Shown: positions 22,037 through 31,968 of the stretch, one piece after another
Layout of the letters: each line of letters begins with the position of its first letter
How positions within the stretch are numbered: the first letter of the stretch is position 1
From: Pantoea sp. IMH
Lineage (GTDB): Bacteria; Pseudomonadota; Gammaproteobacteria; Enterobacterales; Enterobacteriaceae
Reading direction: 5' to 3'
Assembly: GCF_000599885.1 (NCBI RefSeq)
Contig: NZ_JFGT01000004.1
Coordinates: forward strand, 186,001 to 250,000
Length of the DNA: 64,000 nucleotides
The notes under the pieces: model-generated
Databases searched by the model: none
Told to the model about the DNA's origin: nothing
Seen by the model: only the letters and a program-made list of their open reading frames with translations
Made by a program: the position numbers and the translations under genes

Positions 22037-24160
22037 TTGTATCTGTTCGAAAGTCTCAATCAGCTGATTGAAAAATACTTGCCTGAGGACCAGATTAAGC
22101 GCCTCAAGCAAGCTTATCTCGTTGCACGTGATGCCCACGAGGGACAGACACGCTCCAGCGGCGAGCCCTATATCACCCATCCGGTTGCGGTCGCCTGTAT
22201 CCTGGCGGAAATGAAGCTCGACTATGAAACTCTCATGGCCGCGCTTCTGCATGACGTTATCGAAGATACCCCCGCCACCTATCAGGATATGGAACAGCTG
22301 TTTGGTAAAAGCGTTGCCGAACTGGTGGAGGGCGTCTCCAAGCTTGATAAGCTGAAATTCCGCGATAAAAAAGAAGCCCAGGCGGAGAACTTCCGCAAAA
22401 TGATCATGGCGATGGTGCAGGATATCCGCGTCATTCTGATCAAACTGGCTGACCGTACGCACAACATGCGTACGCTTGGTTCGCTTCGTCCGGATAAACG
22501 TCGCCGCATCGCGCTCGAAACGCTGGAAATCTACAGCCCGCTGGCGCACCGTCTGGGGATTCATCACCTTAAAACCGAACTGGAAGAGCTCGGCTTTGAG
22601 GCGCTCTACCCTAACCGTTACCGCGTCATTAAAGAGGTGGTGAAAGCCGCCCGCGGCAACCGTAAGGAGATGATTCAGAAGATCCTTTCTGAAATCGACG
22701 GCCGTCTGCAGGAAGCTGACATCGCCTGTCGCGTCAGCGGCAGAGAGAAGCACCTCTATTCCATCTACTGCAAAATGCACCTGAAAGAGCAGCGTTTCCA
22801 TTCCATTATGGATATCTACGCCTTCCGCGTCATCGTGCGGGATGTCGATACCTGTTACCGGGTGCTGGGCCAGATGCACAGCCTCTATAAGCCCCGTCCT
22901 GGCCGCGTAAAAGACTACATTGCCATTCCCAAGGCAAACGGCTATCAGTCTCTGCACACCTCAATGATTGGCCCGCACGGCGTGCCGGTTGAGGTGCAGA
23001 TCCGTACCGAAGATATGGATCAAATGGCAGAGATGGGGGTCGCCGCCCACTGGGCCTATAAGGAGCAGGGGGAAACCAGCACAACCGCGCAGATCCGTGC
23101 TCAGCGCTGGCTGCAAAGTCTGCTGGAGCTACAGCAGAGCGCCGGGAGTTCCTTCGAATTCATTGAAAGCGTGAAATCCGATCTTTTCCCCGATGAGATT
23201 TACGTTTTCACCCCTGAAGGCCGTATCGTTGAGCTGCCTGCGGGTGCCACACCGGTGGATTTCGCCTATGCCGTGCATACCGATATCGGTCATGCCTGCG
23301 TCGGCGCTCGCGTCGACAGACAGCCCTATCCGCTGTCGCAGCCGCTGACCAGCGGACAGACGGTCGAGATCATCACGGCACCGGGCGCGCGTCCCAATGC
23401 CGCATGGCTCAACTTCGTGGTCAGCTCCAAAGCGCGCGCCAAGATCCGTCAGCTGTTGAAAAATCTTAAACGGGACGACTCTGTCAGCCTGGGACGTCGC
23501 CTGCTCAACCACGCGCTGGGGGGCAGTCGCAAACTGGCAGAAATTCCGCCAGAAAACGTACAGCGCGAACTGGACCGCATGAAGCTGGCAACGCTTGACG
23601 ACCTGCTGGCGGAAATCGGCCTCGGCAACGCCATGAGCGTGGTGGTGGCGAAAAACCTTCAGCAGAGCGATCAGGCGACGCCTGCCGCTATCTCTTCGCC
23701 TTCCACCTCGCGCAGCAAGCTACCGATCAAAGGCGCAGATGGCGTACTGATCACGTTCGCCAAATGCTGCCGTCCGATTCCCGGCGATCCCATTGTGGCG
23801 CACGTCAGCCCCGGCAAGGGACTGGTGGTGCACCATGAATCCTGTCGTAACATCCGTGGCTACCAGAAAGAGCCAGAGAAGTTTATGGCCGTCGAATGGG
23901 ATAAAGTGACCTCCGAGCAGGAGTTTGTGGCGGAAATCAAGGTGGATATGTTTAACCATCAGGGCGCGCTGGCTAACCTGACGGCGGCGATTAACACCGC
24001 CAAATCCAATATCCAGAGCCTGAATACGGAAGAAAAAGATGGCCGTGTATACAGTGCCTTTATCCGTCTGACGGCCCGCGACCGCGTTCATCTGGCCAAT
24101 ATTATGCGTAAAATCCGCGTAATGCCGGATGTGATTAAAGTTCACCGTAACCGAAACTGA
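22037..24160 (+). CDS. spoT: Bifunctional (p)ppGpp synthetase/hydrolase SpoT
   Basis: The 707-residue alarmone enzyme has an HD hydrolase domain (ITHPVAVACILAEMKLD...LLHDVIEDT, residues 46-75, and KLADRTHNMRTL near 138), a weak synthetase domain (RVKDYIAIPKANGYQSLHT near 290), a TGS domain (DEIYVFTPEGRIVELPAGATPVDFAYAVHT near 388), a zinc-finger-like CCRPIPGD segment and a C-terminal ACT domain. The start is TTG 22037, giving MYLFESLNQLIE; TTG is also the accepted E. coli spoT start. The linker near residues 545-560 differs slightly from E. coli. It is coupled to trmH by a 3 bp gap. Confidence 0.97.
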   Translation: MYLFESLNQLIEKYLPEDQIKRLKQAYLVARDAHEGQTRSSGEPYITHPVAVACILAEMKLDYETLMAALLHDVIEDTPATYQDMEQLFGKSVAELVEGVSKLDKLKFRDKKEAQAENFRKMIMAMVQDIRVILIKLADRTHNMRTLGSLRPDKRRRIALETLEIYSPLAHRLGIHHLKTELEELGFEALYPNRYRVIKEVVKAARGNRKEMIQKILSEIDGRLQEADIACRVSGREKHLYSIYCKMHLKEQRFHSIMDIYAFRVIVRDVDTCYRVLGQMHSLYKPRPGRVKDYIAIPKANGYQSLHTSMIGPHGVPVEVQIRTEDMDQMAEMGVAAHWAYKEQGETSTTAQIRAQRWLQSLLELQQSAGSSFEFIESVKSDLFPDEIYVFTPEGRIVELPAGATPVDFAYAVHTDIGHACVGARVDRQPYPLSQPLTSGQTVEIITAPGARPNAAWLNFVVSSKARAKIRQLLKNLKRDDSVSLGRRLLNHALGGSRKLAEIPPENVQRELDRMKLATLDDLLAEIGLGNAMSVVVAKNLQQSDQATPAAISSPSTSRSKLPIKGADGVLITFAKCCRPIPGDPIVAHVSPGKGLVVHHESCRNIRGYQKEPEKFMAVEWDKVTSEQEFVAEIKVDMFNHQGALANLTAAINTAKSNIQSLNTEEKDGRVYSAFIRLTARDRVHLANIMRKIRVMPDVIKVHRNRN

Positions 24161-24163
24161 CGT

Positions 24164-24862
24164 ATGAATGCCCAACGCTATGCCCGCATCTGTGAAATGT
24201 TGGCCGCCCGTCAGCACGATCTGACCGTCTGCATGGAGCAGGTTCATAAGCCGCACAACGTTTCCGCCGTGATCCGTACGGCGGATGCCGTTGGCGTCCA
24301 TGAGGTTCATGCCGTCTGGCCCGGTAGCCGGATGCGCACCATGGTCTCTTCCGCCGCGGGCAGTAACAGCTGGGTACAGGTCAAAACGCATCGCACCATC
24401 GTGGAGGCGGTCAGCCATCTCAAAAGCCAGGATATGCAAATTCTGGCGACTCACCTTTCCGATACCGCTGTCGATTTCCGTGAAATTGACTACACCCGCC
24501 CGACCTGCATTTTAATGGGGCAGGAAAAAACCGGCATCACCCAGGAAGCGCTGGCGCTGGCGGATCAGGACATCATCATCCCGATGGTGGGCATGGTGCA
24601 GTCCCTGAACGTTTCCGTCGCCTCTGCGCTGATTTTGTATGAAGCCCAGCGTCAGCGGCAGAACGCCGGCATGTATCAGCGTAAAAGCAGCGCCTTACCC
24701 TATAGCGAACAACAGCGTCTTCTTTTTGAAGGGGGCTATCCCGTGCTGGCAAGGGTGGCGAAACATAAAGGGCTGCCCTATCCGGAAATTAACGACTGCG
24801 GGGAAGTGATCGCCGATCCCGAGTGGTGGGCGACCATGCAAGCGTCGGTGCGGAAAAGATGA
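24164..24862 (+). CDS. trmH: tRNA (Gm18) 2'-O-methyltransferase TrmH
   Basis: The 232-residue SPOUT-class enzyme methylates the ribose of guanosine 18 in the tRNA D-loop using S-adenosylmethionine. Motif 1 NVSAVIRTADAVGVHEVHAV with the catalytic Arg lies near residue 40, and the trefoil-knot motifs LMGQEKTGIT near 121 and MVGMVQSLNVSVASALILYE near 145 are intact. It begins 3 bp after spoT and overlaps recG by 4 bases (ATGA), so translation is coupled. Confidence 0.96.
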   Translation: MNAQRYARICEMLAARQHDLTVCMEQVHKPHNVSAVIRTADAVGVHEVHAVWPGSRMRTMVSSAAGSNSWVQVKTHRTIVEAVSHLKSQDMQILATHLSDTAVDFREIDYTRPTCILMGQEKTGITQEALALADQDIIIPMVGMVQSLNVSVASALILYEAQRQRQNAGMYQRKSSALPYSEQQRLLFEGGYPVLARVAKHKGLPYPEINDCGEVIADPEWWATMQASVRKR

Positions 24863-26940
24863 AAGGCCGCCTGCTGGATGCCGTCCCCCTGAACTCACTT
24901 TCCGGCGTTGGCGCAAGCCAGGCGGGCAAGCTGGCAAAGCTGGGTCTGGCAACGGTGCAGGACCTGCTGTTACATCTTCCGCTTCGCTACGAAGATCGCA
25001 CGCAGCTTTATGCCATTAACGATCTGCTGCCGGATATCTACGCCACGGTAGAAGGGGAAGTTCTGCACAGCGATATCACCTTTGGCCGCCGCCGGATGCT
25101 GACCTGCCAGATCAGTGACGGTACCGGTATTCTCACCCTGCGCTTTTTCAACTTTAATGCGGGCATGAAAAACAGCCTGGCGCCAGGCCGTCGCGTCACC
25201 GCCTATGGCGAAATCAAGCGCGGCCAGCGCGGAGCTGAAATTATCCATCCTGAATATCGCGTTCAGGGGGATAACAGCGTGGTGGAGCTTCAGGAGACGC
25301 TGACGCCGGTCTATTCCACGACTGAAGGTATTCGCCAGGCGACCCTGCGCAATCTCACCGATCAGGCGCTGACGCTGCTGGATACCTGCGCCATCGCGGA
25401 ACTGCTGCCGCCGGAGCTGAGCCAGGGCATGATGAGCCTTCCTGAAGCGCTGCGTACGCTTCACCGGCCGCCACCGGATATGGCGCTGGCCGATCTGGAA
25501 AGCGGCAGGCATCCCGCCCAGCGCCGGCTGATTATGGAAGAGTTGCTGGCACATAACCTCAGTATGCTGGCCGTTCGGGCGGGTGCGCAGCGCTATCACG
25601 CACTGCCGATGCCCGCACGACATGACTTAAGCGATAAGCTGCTCTCTTCGTTACCTTTTCGCCCTACTGCTGCTCAAACCCGCGTGGTGCGTGAAATTGA
25701 GCAGGATCTGGCGCACGATTATCCCATGATGCGGCTGGTGCAGGGCGACGTGGGTTCCGGGAAAACGCTGGTTGCCGCGCTAACTGCGCTGAACGTCATC
25801 GCGTACGGTAAACAGGTTGCGCTGATGGCACCCACCGAGCTGCTCGCCGAACAGCATGCCAGTAATTTCCGCCAGTGGTTTGCGCCGCTGGGCATTGAAG
25901 TGGGCTGGCTGGCCGGCAAGCAAAAAGGGAAAGCGCGTCAGGCACAACAGGATGCCATTGCCGCCGGGCAGGTTTCGATGATCGTGGGAACACATGCCAT
26001 TTTTCAGGAGCAGGTCCAGTTTAACGGTCTGGCCCTGGTCATCATTGATGAGCAGCACCGGTTTGGCGTCCACCAGCGCCTGGCGCTGTGGGAGAAAGGC
26101 GAAGAGCAGGGGTTCCATCCCCATCAGTTGATTATGACGGCCACGCCAATCCCACGAACGCTGGCCATGACGGCCTATGCCGATCTGGATACCTCAACCA
26201 TTGATGAACTGCCGCCGGGCAGAACGCCGGTCACCACCGTCGCCATCCCTGACACGCGCCGGGCAGAGATTGTTGAGCGCGTGAAAAAGGCCTGTCGTGA
26301 TGAAGGCCGCCAGGCCTACTGGGTCTGTACGCTGATCGAAGAGTCTGAGCAGCTTGAGGCGCAGGCCGCAGAAGCCTCCTGGGAAGAGCTGAAGCTGGCG
26401 CTGCCTGATTTACAGGTTGGGCTGGTGCATGGGCGCATGAAACCTGCGGAAAAGCAGGCCGTTATGCAGGCGTTCAAACAGGGCGATATCCATCTGCTGG
26501 TGGCCACCACGGTCATCGAAGTCGGTGTGGACGTTCCCAATGCCAGCCTGATGATCATTGAGAATCCGGAGCGCCTGGGGCTGGCACAGCTTCACCAGCT
26601 GCGGGGCCGCGTTGGACGTGGCTCCGTCGCATCCCACTGCGTGTTGCTCTACAAGTCGCCGCTGAGCAAAACGGCCCAGAAGCGGCTGCGGGTGTTACGG
26701 GACAGTAATGATGGCTTCGTGATCGCCCAGTGCGACCTGGAAATTCGCGGTCCGGGCGAGCTGCTTGGCACCCGGCAAACCGGCAACGCCGAGTTTAAAG
26801 TTGCCGATCTGCTGCGCGATCAGGCCATGATCCCGGAAGTTCAGCGGGTAGCCCGCCATATCCACCAGCATTATCCACAGCAGGCTCAGGCGCTAATCGA
26901 GCGCTGGTTGCCGGAAACGGAGCGCTATACCAACGCCTGA
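24859..26940 (+). CDS. recG: ATP-dependent DNA helicase RecG
   Basis: The 693-residue helicase reverses stalled replication forks and branch-migrates recombination intermediates. An N-terminal wedge domain of about 280 residues precedes the helicase motifs: Walker A GDVGSGKT near 292, DEQH near 395, MTATPIPRT near 430 and motif VI QLRGRVGRG near 580. I chose ATG 24859 (MKGRLLDAVPLNSL), which gives the E. coli length, over the upstream frame start at 24823. The last 16 bp overlap the convergent SDR gene. In E. coli gltS follows; here it does not. Confidence 0.97.
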   Translation: MKGRLLDAVPLNSLSGVGASQAGKLAKLGLATVQDLLLHLPLRYEDRTQLYAINDLLPDIYATVEGEVLHSDITFGRRRMLTCQISDGTGILTLRFFNFNAGMKNSLAPGRRVTAYGEIKRGQRGAEIIHPEYRVQGDNSVVELQETLTPVYSTTEGIRQATLRNLTDQALTLLDTCAIAELLPPELSQGMMSLPEALRTLHRPPPDMALADLESGRHPAQRRLIMEELLAHNLSMLAVRAGAQRYHALPMPARHDLSDKLLSSLPFRPTAAQTRVVREIEQDLAHDYPMMRLVQGDVGSGKTLVAALTALNVIAYGKQVALMAPTELLAEQHASNFRQWFAPLGIEVGWLAGKQKGKARQAQQDAIAAGQVSMIVGTHAIFQEQVQFNGLALVIIDEQHRFGVHQRLALWEKGEEQGFHPHQLIMTATPIPRTLAMTAYADLDTSTIDELPPGRTPVTTVAIPDTRRAEIVERVKKACRDEGRQAYWVCTLIEESEQLEAQAAEASWEELKLALPDLQVGLVHGRMKPAEKQAVMQAFKQGDIHLLVATTVIEVGVDVPNASLMIIENPERLGLAQLHQLRGRVGRGSVASHCVLLYKSPLSKTAQKRLRVLRDSNDGFVIAQCDLEIRGPGELLGTRQTGNAEFKVADLLRDQAMIPEVQRVARHIHQHYPQQAQALIERWLPETERYTNA

Positions 26941-27608
26941 GGTGACGCTCCGCTAAAGGCTGCCATATTACCTACCGCCGTTTCGACCGGCTGCTCTCCG
27001 GAAGTCAGTTCGATAATCACTCGTTTTACCTGCGGCTGTTCAATCAGGCCATGCAGCACTGCCGCCACATCCTCACGCGGCACCGTGCCATACGGGATAG
27101 CCAGCCCGGTCCGTACTTTTCCGCTACCGGACTCATTAACCAGCGTGCCTGGCCGCAGAATGACCCAGTCCAGCGGCGTTGCCGCCAGCATAGCGTCAGA
27201 CTGCTTTTTTACCTGCATGTAGTGTTCGAACGTGGGTGAAACCGTTTTACCGCGCCCAGCCTCCGGAAAGGCAGATACCATCAGGAACCGGCTGATGCCT
27301 GCCAGCCTGGCCGCTTCGGTAGCAAATCGCGCGCCACGTCCGTCTATGCCGTCAGTCTGATCGACACCAGCGCCGCCTGCGCCTGCAGAGAAGACCACCA
27401 CATCGCATCCGCGCATTGCTTCAGCCAGCCTTTCACTGCTGGTATTCATCAGGTCGCCACTTACCGGCGTCACACCATCAGCCACTAAATCGTCCGCCTG
27501 TGAATCAAGACGATGCAACCCGCTCACTTGATGACCCGCTGTCGTCAGGCGTTTCCTGAGTAGTCGTCCCACGCCGCCTGTTGCTCCAATAAGAAATACC
27601 CGGCTCAT
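26925..27608 (-). CDS. Atypical SDR / NAD(P)-binding protein
   Basis: The 227-residue protein has a Rossmann nucleotide-binding motif at the very start (FLIGATGGVGRLL, residues 5-17), VVVFSAGAGG near residue 72, and a C-terminal WVILRPGTLVNE followed by VPREDVAAVLHGLIE. This is the pattern of the atypical short-chain dehydrogenase / NmrA-like family, which lacks the usual Tyr-x-x-x-Lys pair in standard position. A role as reductase or redox-state sensor is possible; no substrate can be read. ATG 27608 has GAGG 6 bases upstream; a longer frame to 27722 lacks support. It occupies the place of gltS between recG and xanP in E. coli. Confidence 0.75.
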   Translation of the reverse strand: MSRVFLIGATGGVGRLLRKRLTTAGHQVSGLHRLDSQADDLVADGVTPVSGDLMNTSSERLAEAMRGCDVVVFSAGAGGAGVDQTDGIDGRGARFATEAARLAGISRFLMVSAFPEAGRGKTVSPTFEHYMQVKKQSDAMLAATPLDWVILRPGTLVNESGSGKVRTGLAIPYGTVPREDVAAVLHGLIEQPQVKRVIIELTSGEQPVETAVGNMAAFSGASPQALV

Positions 27609-27784
27609 TCGTACCTCGCTTTTTTCATCGTTTTCCTGAAGGTTAGTCAGACGAGTGTAGCGGCTTCTTTTTGCCTGCGTTGAGCCTCCCCCGTCATTTT
27701 GTCTGACGTTCACGCCCTGCAAACGATTGCTTTTACGTGGAAGATGATTAAAATCGCCACTTTGTTCGTCAGGGAACCGTGAGA

Positions 27785-29173
27785 ATGTCTGTGAATACTT
27801 CCGATGCCGAAGCTGCCCGCCGCCCTGCTACTGCGCCCCGCAGTGAGCTTATCTACCGTCTTGAAGATCGCCCGCCGCTGCCGCAGACGCTGTTTGCGGC
27901 CTGCCAGCACCTGCTGGCCATGTTTGTGGCGGTTATCACGCCGGCACTGCTGATTTGTCAGGCGCTGGGGCTGCCCGCCCAGGATACGCAGCACATTATC
28001 AGCATGTCGCTGTTCGCCTCCGGCGTGGCGTCGGTTTTACAGATTAAAACCTGGGGACCTATAGGCTCAGGCCTGTTATCGATTCAGGGAACCAGTTTTA
28101 ACTTCGTCTCACCGTTAATTATGGGCGGACTTGCGCTGAAAAACGGCGGTGCAGATGTGCCCACGATGATGGCAGCCCTGTTTGGTACGCTGATGCTGGC
28201 TTCCTGTACTGAGATGCTGCTTTCCCGCGTCCTGCATCTTGCCCGCCGTATTATCACTCCGCTGGTTTCCGGCATTGTGGTGATGATCATCGGCCTTTCG
28301 CTGATCCAGGTGGGGCTGACGTCTATAGGCGGCGGTTTTGCGGCAATGAACGACCACAGTTTTGGCGCGCCAAAAAATCTGCTGCTGGCGGGCGCCGTTT
28401 TGCTGGTGATTATTCTGCTCAACCGTCAGCGCAACCCTTACCTCCGCGTCGCCTCGCTGGTGATTGCCATGGCCGTTGGTTATCTGCTGGCCTGGGCGAT
28501 GGATATGCTGCCAGCGAGTCCGGCAGCGGCAAATGAGTCGCTGATCGTCATCCCTGCGCCCTTCTATTACGGCCTGAGCATTGACTGGAACCTTCTTATT
28601 CCGCTGATGCTGGTCTTTATGGTGACCTCACTGGAAACCATTGGGGATATCACCGCCACTTCTGACGTTTCCGAACAACCGGTCAGTGGCCCGCTTTATA
28701 TGAAGCGGCTGAAAGGCGGCGTGCTGGCTAATGGCCTTAACTCATTTGTTTCAGCGCTGTTTAATACTTTCCCTAACTCCTGCTTTGGGCAAAATAATGG
28801 CGTGATCCAGCTGACTGGCGTGGCCAGCCGCTACGTCGGTTTTGTGGTGGCGCTGATGCTGATTGTGCTGGGCCTCTTCCCGGCAGTGAGTGGCTTTGTG
28901 CAGCATATTCCTGAGCCCGTGCTGGGCGGCGCAACGCTGGTTATGTTTGGTACCATCGCCGCATCCGGTGTGCGTATCGTGTCACGCGAGCCGCTGAATC
29001 GCCGGGCGATCATGATTATGGCGATTTCACTGGCGGTAGGATTAGGGGTTTCTCAGCAGCCGCTGATTCTGCAATTCGCGCCTGAATGGCTGAAAACCCT
29101 GTTCTCTTCCGGCATTGCCGCGGGGGGTATTACCGCCATCATTCTGAATCTTATTTTTCCACAGGAGAAATAA
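27785..29173 (+). CDS. xanP: Xanthine permease XanP
   Basis: The 462-residue NCS2 family protein takes up xanthine with protons across the inner membrane. The signature block [22 protein letters not shown] lies near residues 285-305, followed by [35 protein letters not shown] and many membrane segments (about 14). It is almost identical to E. coli XanP through the core and differs only in the N-terminal 20 residues. I chose ATG 27785 (MSVNTS); GTG 27779 is an alternative. It is divergent from the SDR gene. Confidence 0.95.
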   Translation: MSVNTSDAEAARRPATAPRSELIYRLEDRPPLPQTLFAACQHLLAMFVAVITPALLICQALGLPAQDTQHIISMSLFASGVASVLQIKTWGPIGSGLLSIQGTSFNFVSPLIMGGLALKNGGADVPTMMAALFGTLMLASCTEMLLSRVLHLARRIITPLVSGIVVMIIGLSLIQVGLTSIGGGFAAMNDHSFGAPKNLLLAGAVLLVIILLNRQRNPYLRVASLVIAMAVGYLLAWAMDMLPASPAAANESLIVIPAPFYYGLSIDWNLLIPLMLVFMVTSLETIGDITATSDVSEQPVSGPLYMKRLKGGVLANGLNSFVSALFNTFPNSCFGQNNGVIQLTGVASRYVGFVVALMLIVLGLFPAVSGFVQHIPEPVLGGATLVMFGTIAASGVRIVSREPLNRRAIMIMAISLAVGLGVSQQPLILQFAPEWLKTLFSSGIAAGGITAIILNLIFPQEK

Positions 29174-29303
29174 GCCTCTCCTGTGTCATGCTGGGTGCGT
29201 AAGACGGGCGGTCTGTGAACTGCCCGCCATCATCGATGGTTGAGCTTCAGTTTTAAATGAGGCATAACACACTCATGAACGGATGCTCACAGGAAAGGGT
29301 GCA

Positions 29304-30986
29304 ATGAAATTACTTGGAAAAATTCTGCTCACGCTGGTGCTGCTACTGCTGCTTGCCCTGGTTGCGCTCTATCTGCTGCTGCAAACCCAGTGGGGTGCGG
29401 GATGGATAAGCCGTACCGTAAATCAGCATACCAGCTATCAGCTGGCTTTCAGCAAGCTGGAGCATAACTTTTCCGATCCTGCACAGTTCGTCCTTAACGA
29501 TGTTTCATTTGGTCAAAAGGCAGCGCCTGCCCTGCTGACGGCTCGCCATGTCACGCTGACGCTGAGTGGGGCACAGTTTACTGCTCCCGGGCATTTTGCC
29601 GCCATTGCGCTGCAGGAAGGGATGCTCAGGATCAGCGATAGTGGTTCTCCTCTGCCCTTCGAAGCGGACAGGCTTCAGCTTATTGAGATGTCGGTCAATC
29701 GTGCCGGGGGAGAATGGCCTCTGAGTGCGCAGCAGGTCAACGGCGGCATCCTTCCATGGAAGCCGGTCGAGGGTGATTTGATCGGCACGGATGCCAGCTT
29801 CCAAGCGAGTGCGGGCGCGCTGTCGCTGAACGGCATCCCGGCGAAAAACGTGCTGCTGCAGGGCCGTATCAGCAAACAGCAGCTGATCATGAGCAATATT
29901 GGCGCGGATGTTGCGCTGGGTTCGATCACCACCAGCGCGCAGCGTGATGCGCAGGGTGCCTGGCAGGTGGCCAATCTGCGTCTGAACAGCATTCGCCTGC
30001 AAAGCTCAGAATCCCTTACCGGTTTTCTCTCTCCGCTCAAAAAGCTTTCTCACGTTCATTTTAACCGTATTGATGTCACCGGGGCGCGGCTGGAAGGCGC
30101 TGACTGGGCTGTCACCGATCTTAATCTGGCGTTGAAAGATATTACGCTGCATAACGGTGACTGGGAAAGCAATGACGGTTCACTGTCGATGAATGCCCGA
30201 TCCTTTGTAAACGGTAGCCTCCAGTTGAACGATCCTATTGTTAATATGACGTTTTCGCCTGAAGGCGTATCGCTTAATCAGCTCAGTTCACGCTGGGTCA
30301 ATGGCCTGATCCGCACCTCAGGAAAGTGGAGCCGCAGCGATAAAAAACTGACGCTGGACGAGCTGGCCGTCGCCGGCATCGAGTATACGCTGCCGCTAAA
30401 CTGGCGCGAGCGCTGGATGGCGACGCTTCCCGGCTGGCTTTCCGCCGTGGAAGTCACGAAATTCGAAGCGAACCGTAACCTGATTATTGATATCAACCCG
30501 GATTTCCCTTTCCAGATGACTGCTCTGGACGGCAGCGGTAAAAATCTGCTGCTGGCACGTCAGCATCAGTGGGGGATCTGGTCCGGCGATCTGCGCTTTA
30601 ATGCTGCTGAAGCCACGTTTAACCGCGTAGATATGCGCCATCCGTCAATTGCCCTTTCCGCTAACGACGAGGCAATCAAAGTGACGGAAATGAGCGCATT
30701 TATTCAGGAAGGGATGGCAGAAGGCCTGGCGACGCTTTCCCAGCAGCCTCAACGTGCGCTCTCGCTGACCCTGCGCGGGCGTGAAGTCCCGGTTAATCTG
30801 CTTCAGCGCTGGGGCTGGCCTGAGGTGGCGCTGGAGGGCAACGGCGATCTCCAGTTAACGCTTACCGGGAATCTGGCCGCTGACCAGCCGCTAAAACCTA
30901 CGGTGAACGGCAGGCTGTCTGTAACATCCGGTGAAAGGACGCTTCAGCAAACGTTGCAGGCAGGACAGCCGATCGCTGTACCCTGA
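29304..30986 (+). CDS. yicH: AsmA family protein YicH
   Basis: The 560-residue protein has one N-terminal transmembrane segment (ILLTLVLLLLLALVALYLLL, residues 6-25) followed by a long beta-rich periplasmic domain. It belongs to the AsmA/TamB-like group, whose members form bridges thought to help move phospholipid toward the outer membrane. The YicH role itself is little studied. ATG 29304 follows AGGAAAGGG; the frame start at 29283 is too early. It is the last gene of the E. coli 82-minute block here; beyond it gene order jumps to rluF. Confidence 0.88.
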   Translation: MKLLGKILLTLVLLLLLALVALYLLLQTQWGAGWISRTVNQHTSYQLAFSKLEHNFSDPAQFVLNDVSFGQKAAPALLTARHVTLTLSGAQFTAPGHFAAIALQEGMLRISDSGSPLPFEADRLQLIEMSVNRAGGEWPLSAQQVNGGILPWKPVEGDLIGTDASFQASAGALSLNGIPAKNVLLQGRISKQQLIMSNIGADVALGSITTSAQRDAQGAWQVANLRLNSIRLQSSESLTGFLSPLKKLSHVHFNRIDVTGARLEGADWAVTDLNLALKDITLHNGDWESNDGSLSMNARSFVNGSLQLNDPIVNMTFSPEGVSLNQLSSRWVNGLIRTSGKWSRSDKKLTLDELAVAGIEYTLPLNWRERWMATLPGWLSAVEVTKFEANRNLIIDINPDFPFQMTALDGSGKNLLLARQHQWGIWSGDLRFNAAEATFNRVDMRHPSIALSANDEAIKVTEMSAFIQEGMAEGLATLSQQPQRALSLTLRGREVPVNLLQRWGWPEVALEGNGDLQLTLTGNLAADQPLKPTVNGRLSVTSGERTLQQTLQAGQPIAVP

Positions 30987-31038
30987 GGCGTCACACTAAA
31001 GGGGGATTGCTTACAGGATGTAATGTGGTCCCCTGATA

Positions 31039-31067
31039 TTCGCAATGCCCCGCAGTTAAGGTATAGT
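31039..31067 (+). promoter_or_regulatory. Putative sigma-70 promoter of rluF
   Basis: TTCGCA (31039-31044) and TATAGT (31062-31067) are separated by 17 bp and lie 22 bp before the rluF start codon. The -35 is weak. Confidence 0.4.
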
Positions 31068-31088
31068 CCGCTTCTTTACGGAGGAACT

Positions 31089-31961
31089 ATGCTGACCAAC
31101 TCATCCATTCGACTGAACAAATATATTGGCGAGAGCGGCATCTGCTCCCGTCGCGACGCCGACCGTTACATCGAACAGGGTAACGTGTTTATCAACGGCA
31201 AACGGGCCGGGGTTGGCGCGCAGGTATTTGCCGGGGATGTGGTGAAGGTGAATGGACAGCTTATTGAACCGCGTAATGAAGAGGATTTGGTATTTATCGC
31301 ACTGCATAAACCTGTAGGCATCATCTGTACTACGGAGGAAGGCGAGCGGGATAATATTGTCGATTTCGTCAACCACAGTAAGCGCGTCTTCCCGGTAGGG
31401 CGACTGGACAAAGATTCCCAGGGACTGATCTTTCTGACTAACCATGGCGATCTGGTAAACAAAATTCTCCGCGCCGGCAATGACCATGAAAAAGAGTATA
31501 TCGTCACGGTAAACAAGCCGGTGACCGATGAGTTTATCCAGGGCCTGGGCGCTGGTGTCCCCATGCTGGGAACGGTGACGCGCAAATGCAAAGTAAAGAG
31601 AGAAGCGCCGTTCGCCTTCCGGATTACGCTCGTACAGGGGCTTAACCGGCAGATCCGCCGCATGTGTAAACACTTCGATTATGAAGTCACCAAACTTGAG
31701 CGTGTCCGCATTATGAACGTCAGCCTGAAAGGGCTGCCACCGGGAGAATGGCGCGACCTGACCGATGACGAGTTGATCGAACTGTTCCGGCTCATTGAAG
31801 ATTCCTCATCCGAGGAAAAACCGGCGCAAAAAGCGAAGGCCAAAAAACCGGCGGCAGCGAAAAAGCCCGCCGTCAGCGGGCCAAAAAGCAGTGAAAAAAG
31901 CGCCGCGCCGGCTGGCCGTAAACGCTTCACCCAGCCGGGCCGTAAAAAGAAAGGGCGCTGA
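31089..31961 (+). CDS. rluF: 23S rRNA pseudouridine synthase RluF
   Basis: The 290-residue enzyme isomerises uridine 2604 (and in E. coli also a tRNA-Tyr position) to pseudouridine. An S4 RNA-binding domain spans about residues 7-60 ([24 protein letters not shown]). The catalytic Asp sits in [20 protein letters not shown] near residue 105. The last 40 residues are a disordered Lys/Ala/Pro tail, as in E. coli. ATG 31089 follows GGAGG; the frame extension to 31023 is not used. In E. coli rluF lies at about 91 minutes, away from both of its present neighbours. Confidence 0.93.
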   Translation: MLTNSSIRLNKYIGESGICSRRDADRYIEQGNVFINGKRAGVGAQVFAGDVVKVNGQLIEPRNEEDLVFIALHKPVGIICTTEEGERDNIVDFVNHSKRVFPVGRLDKDSQGLIFLTNHGDLVNKILRAGNDHEKEYIVTVNKPVTDEFIQGLGAGVPMLGTVTRKCKVKREAPFAFRITLVQGLNRQIRRMCKHFDYEVTKLERVRIMNVSLKGLPPGEWRDLTDDELIELFRLIEDSSSEEKPAQKAKAKKPAAAKKPAVSGPKSSEKSAAPAGRKRFTQPGRKKKGR

Positions 31962-31968
31962 GGCGCCG

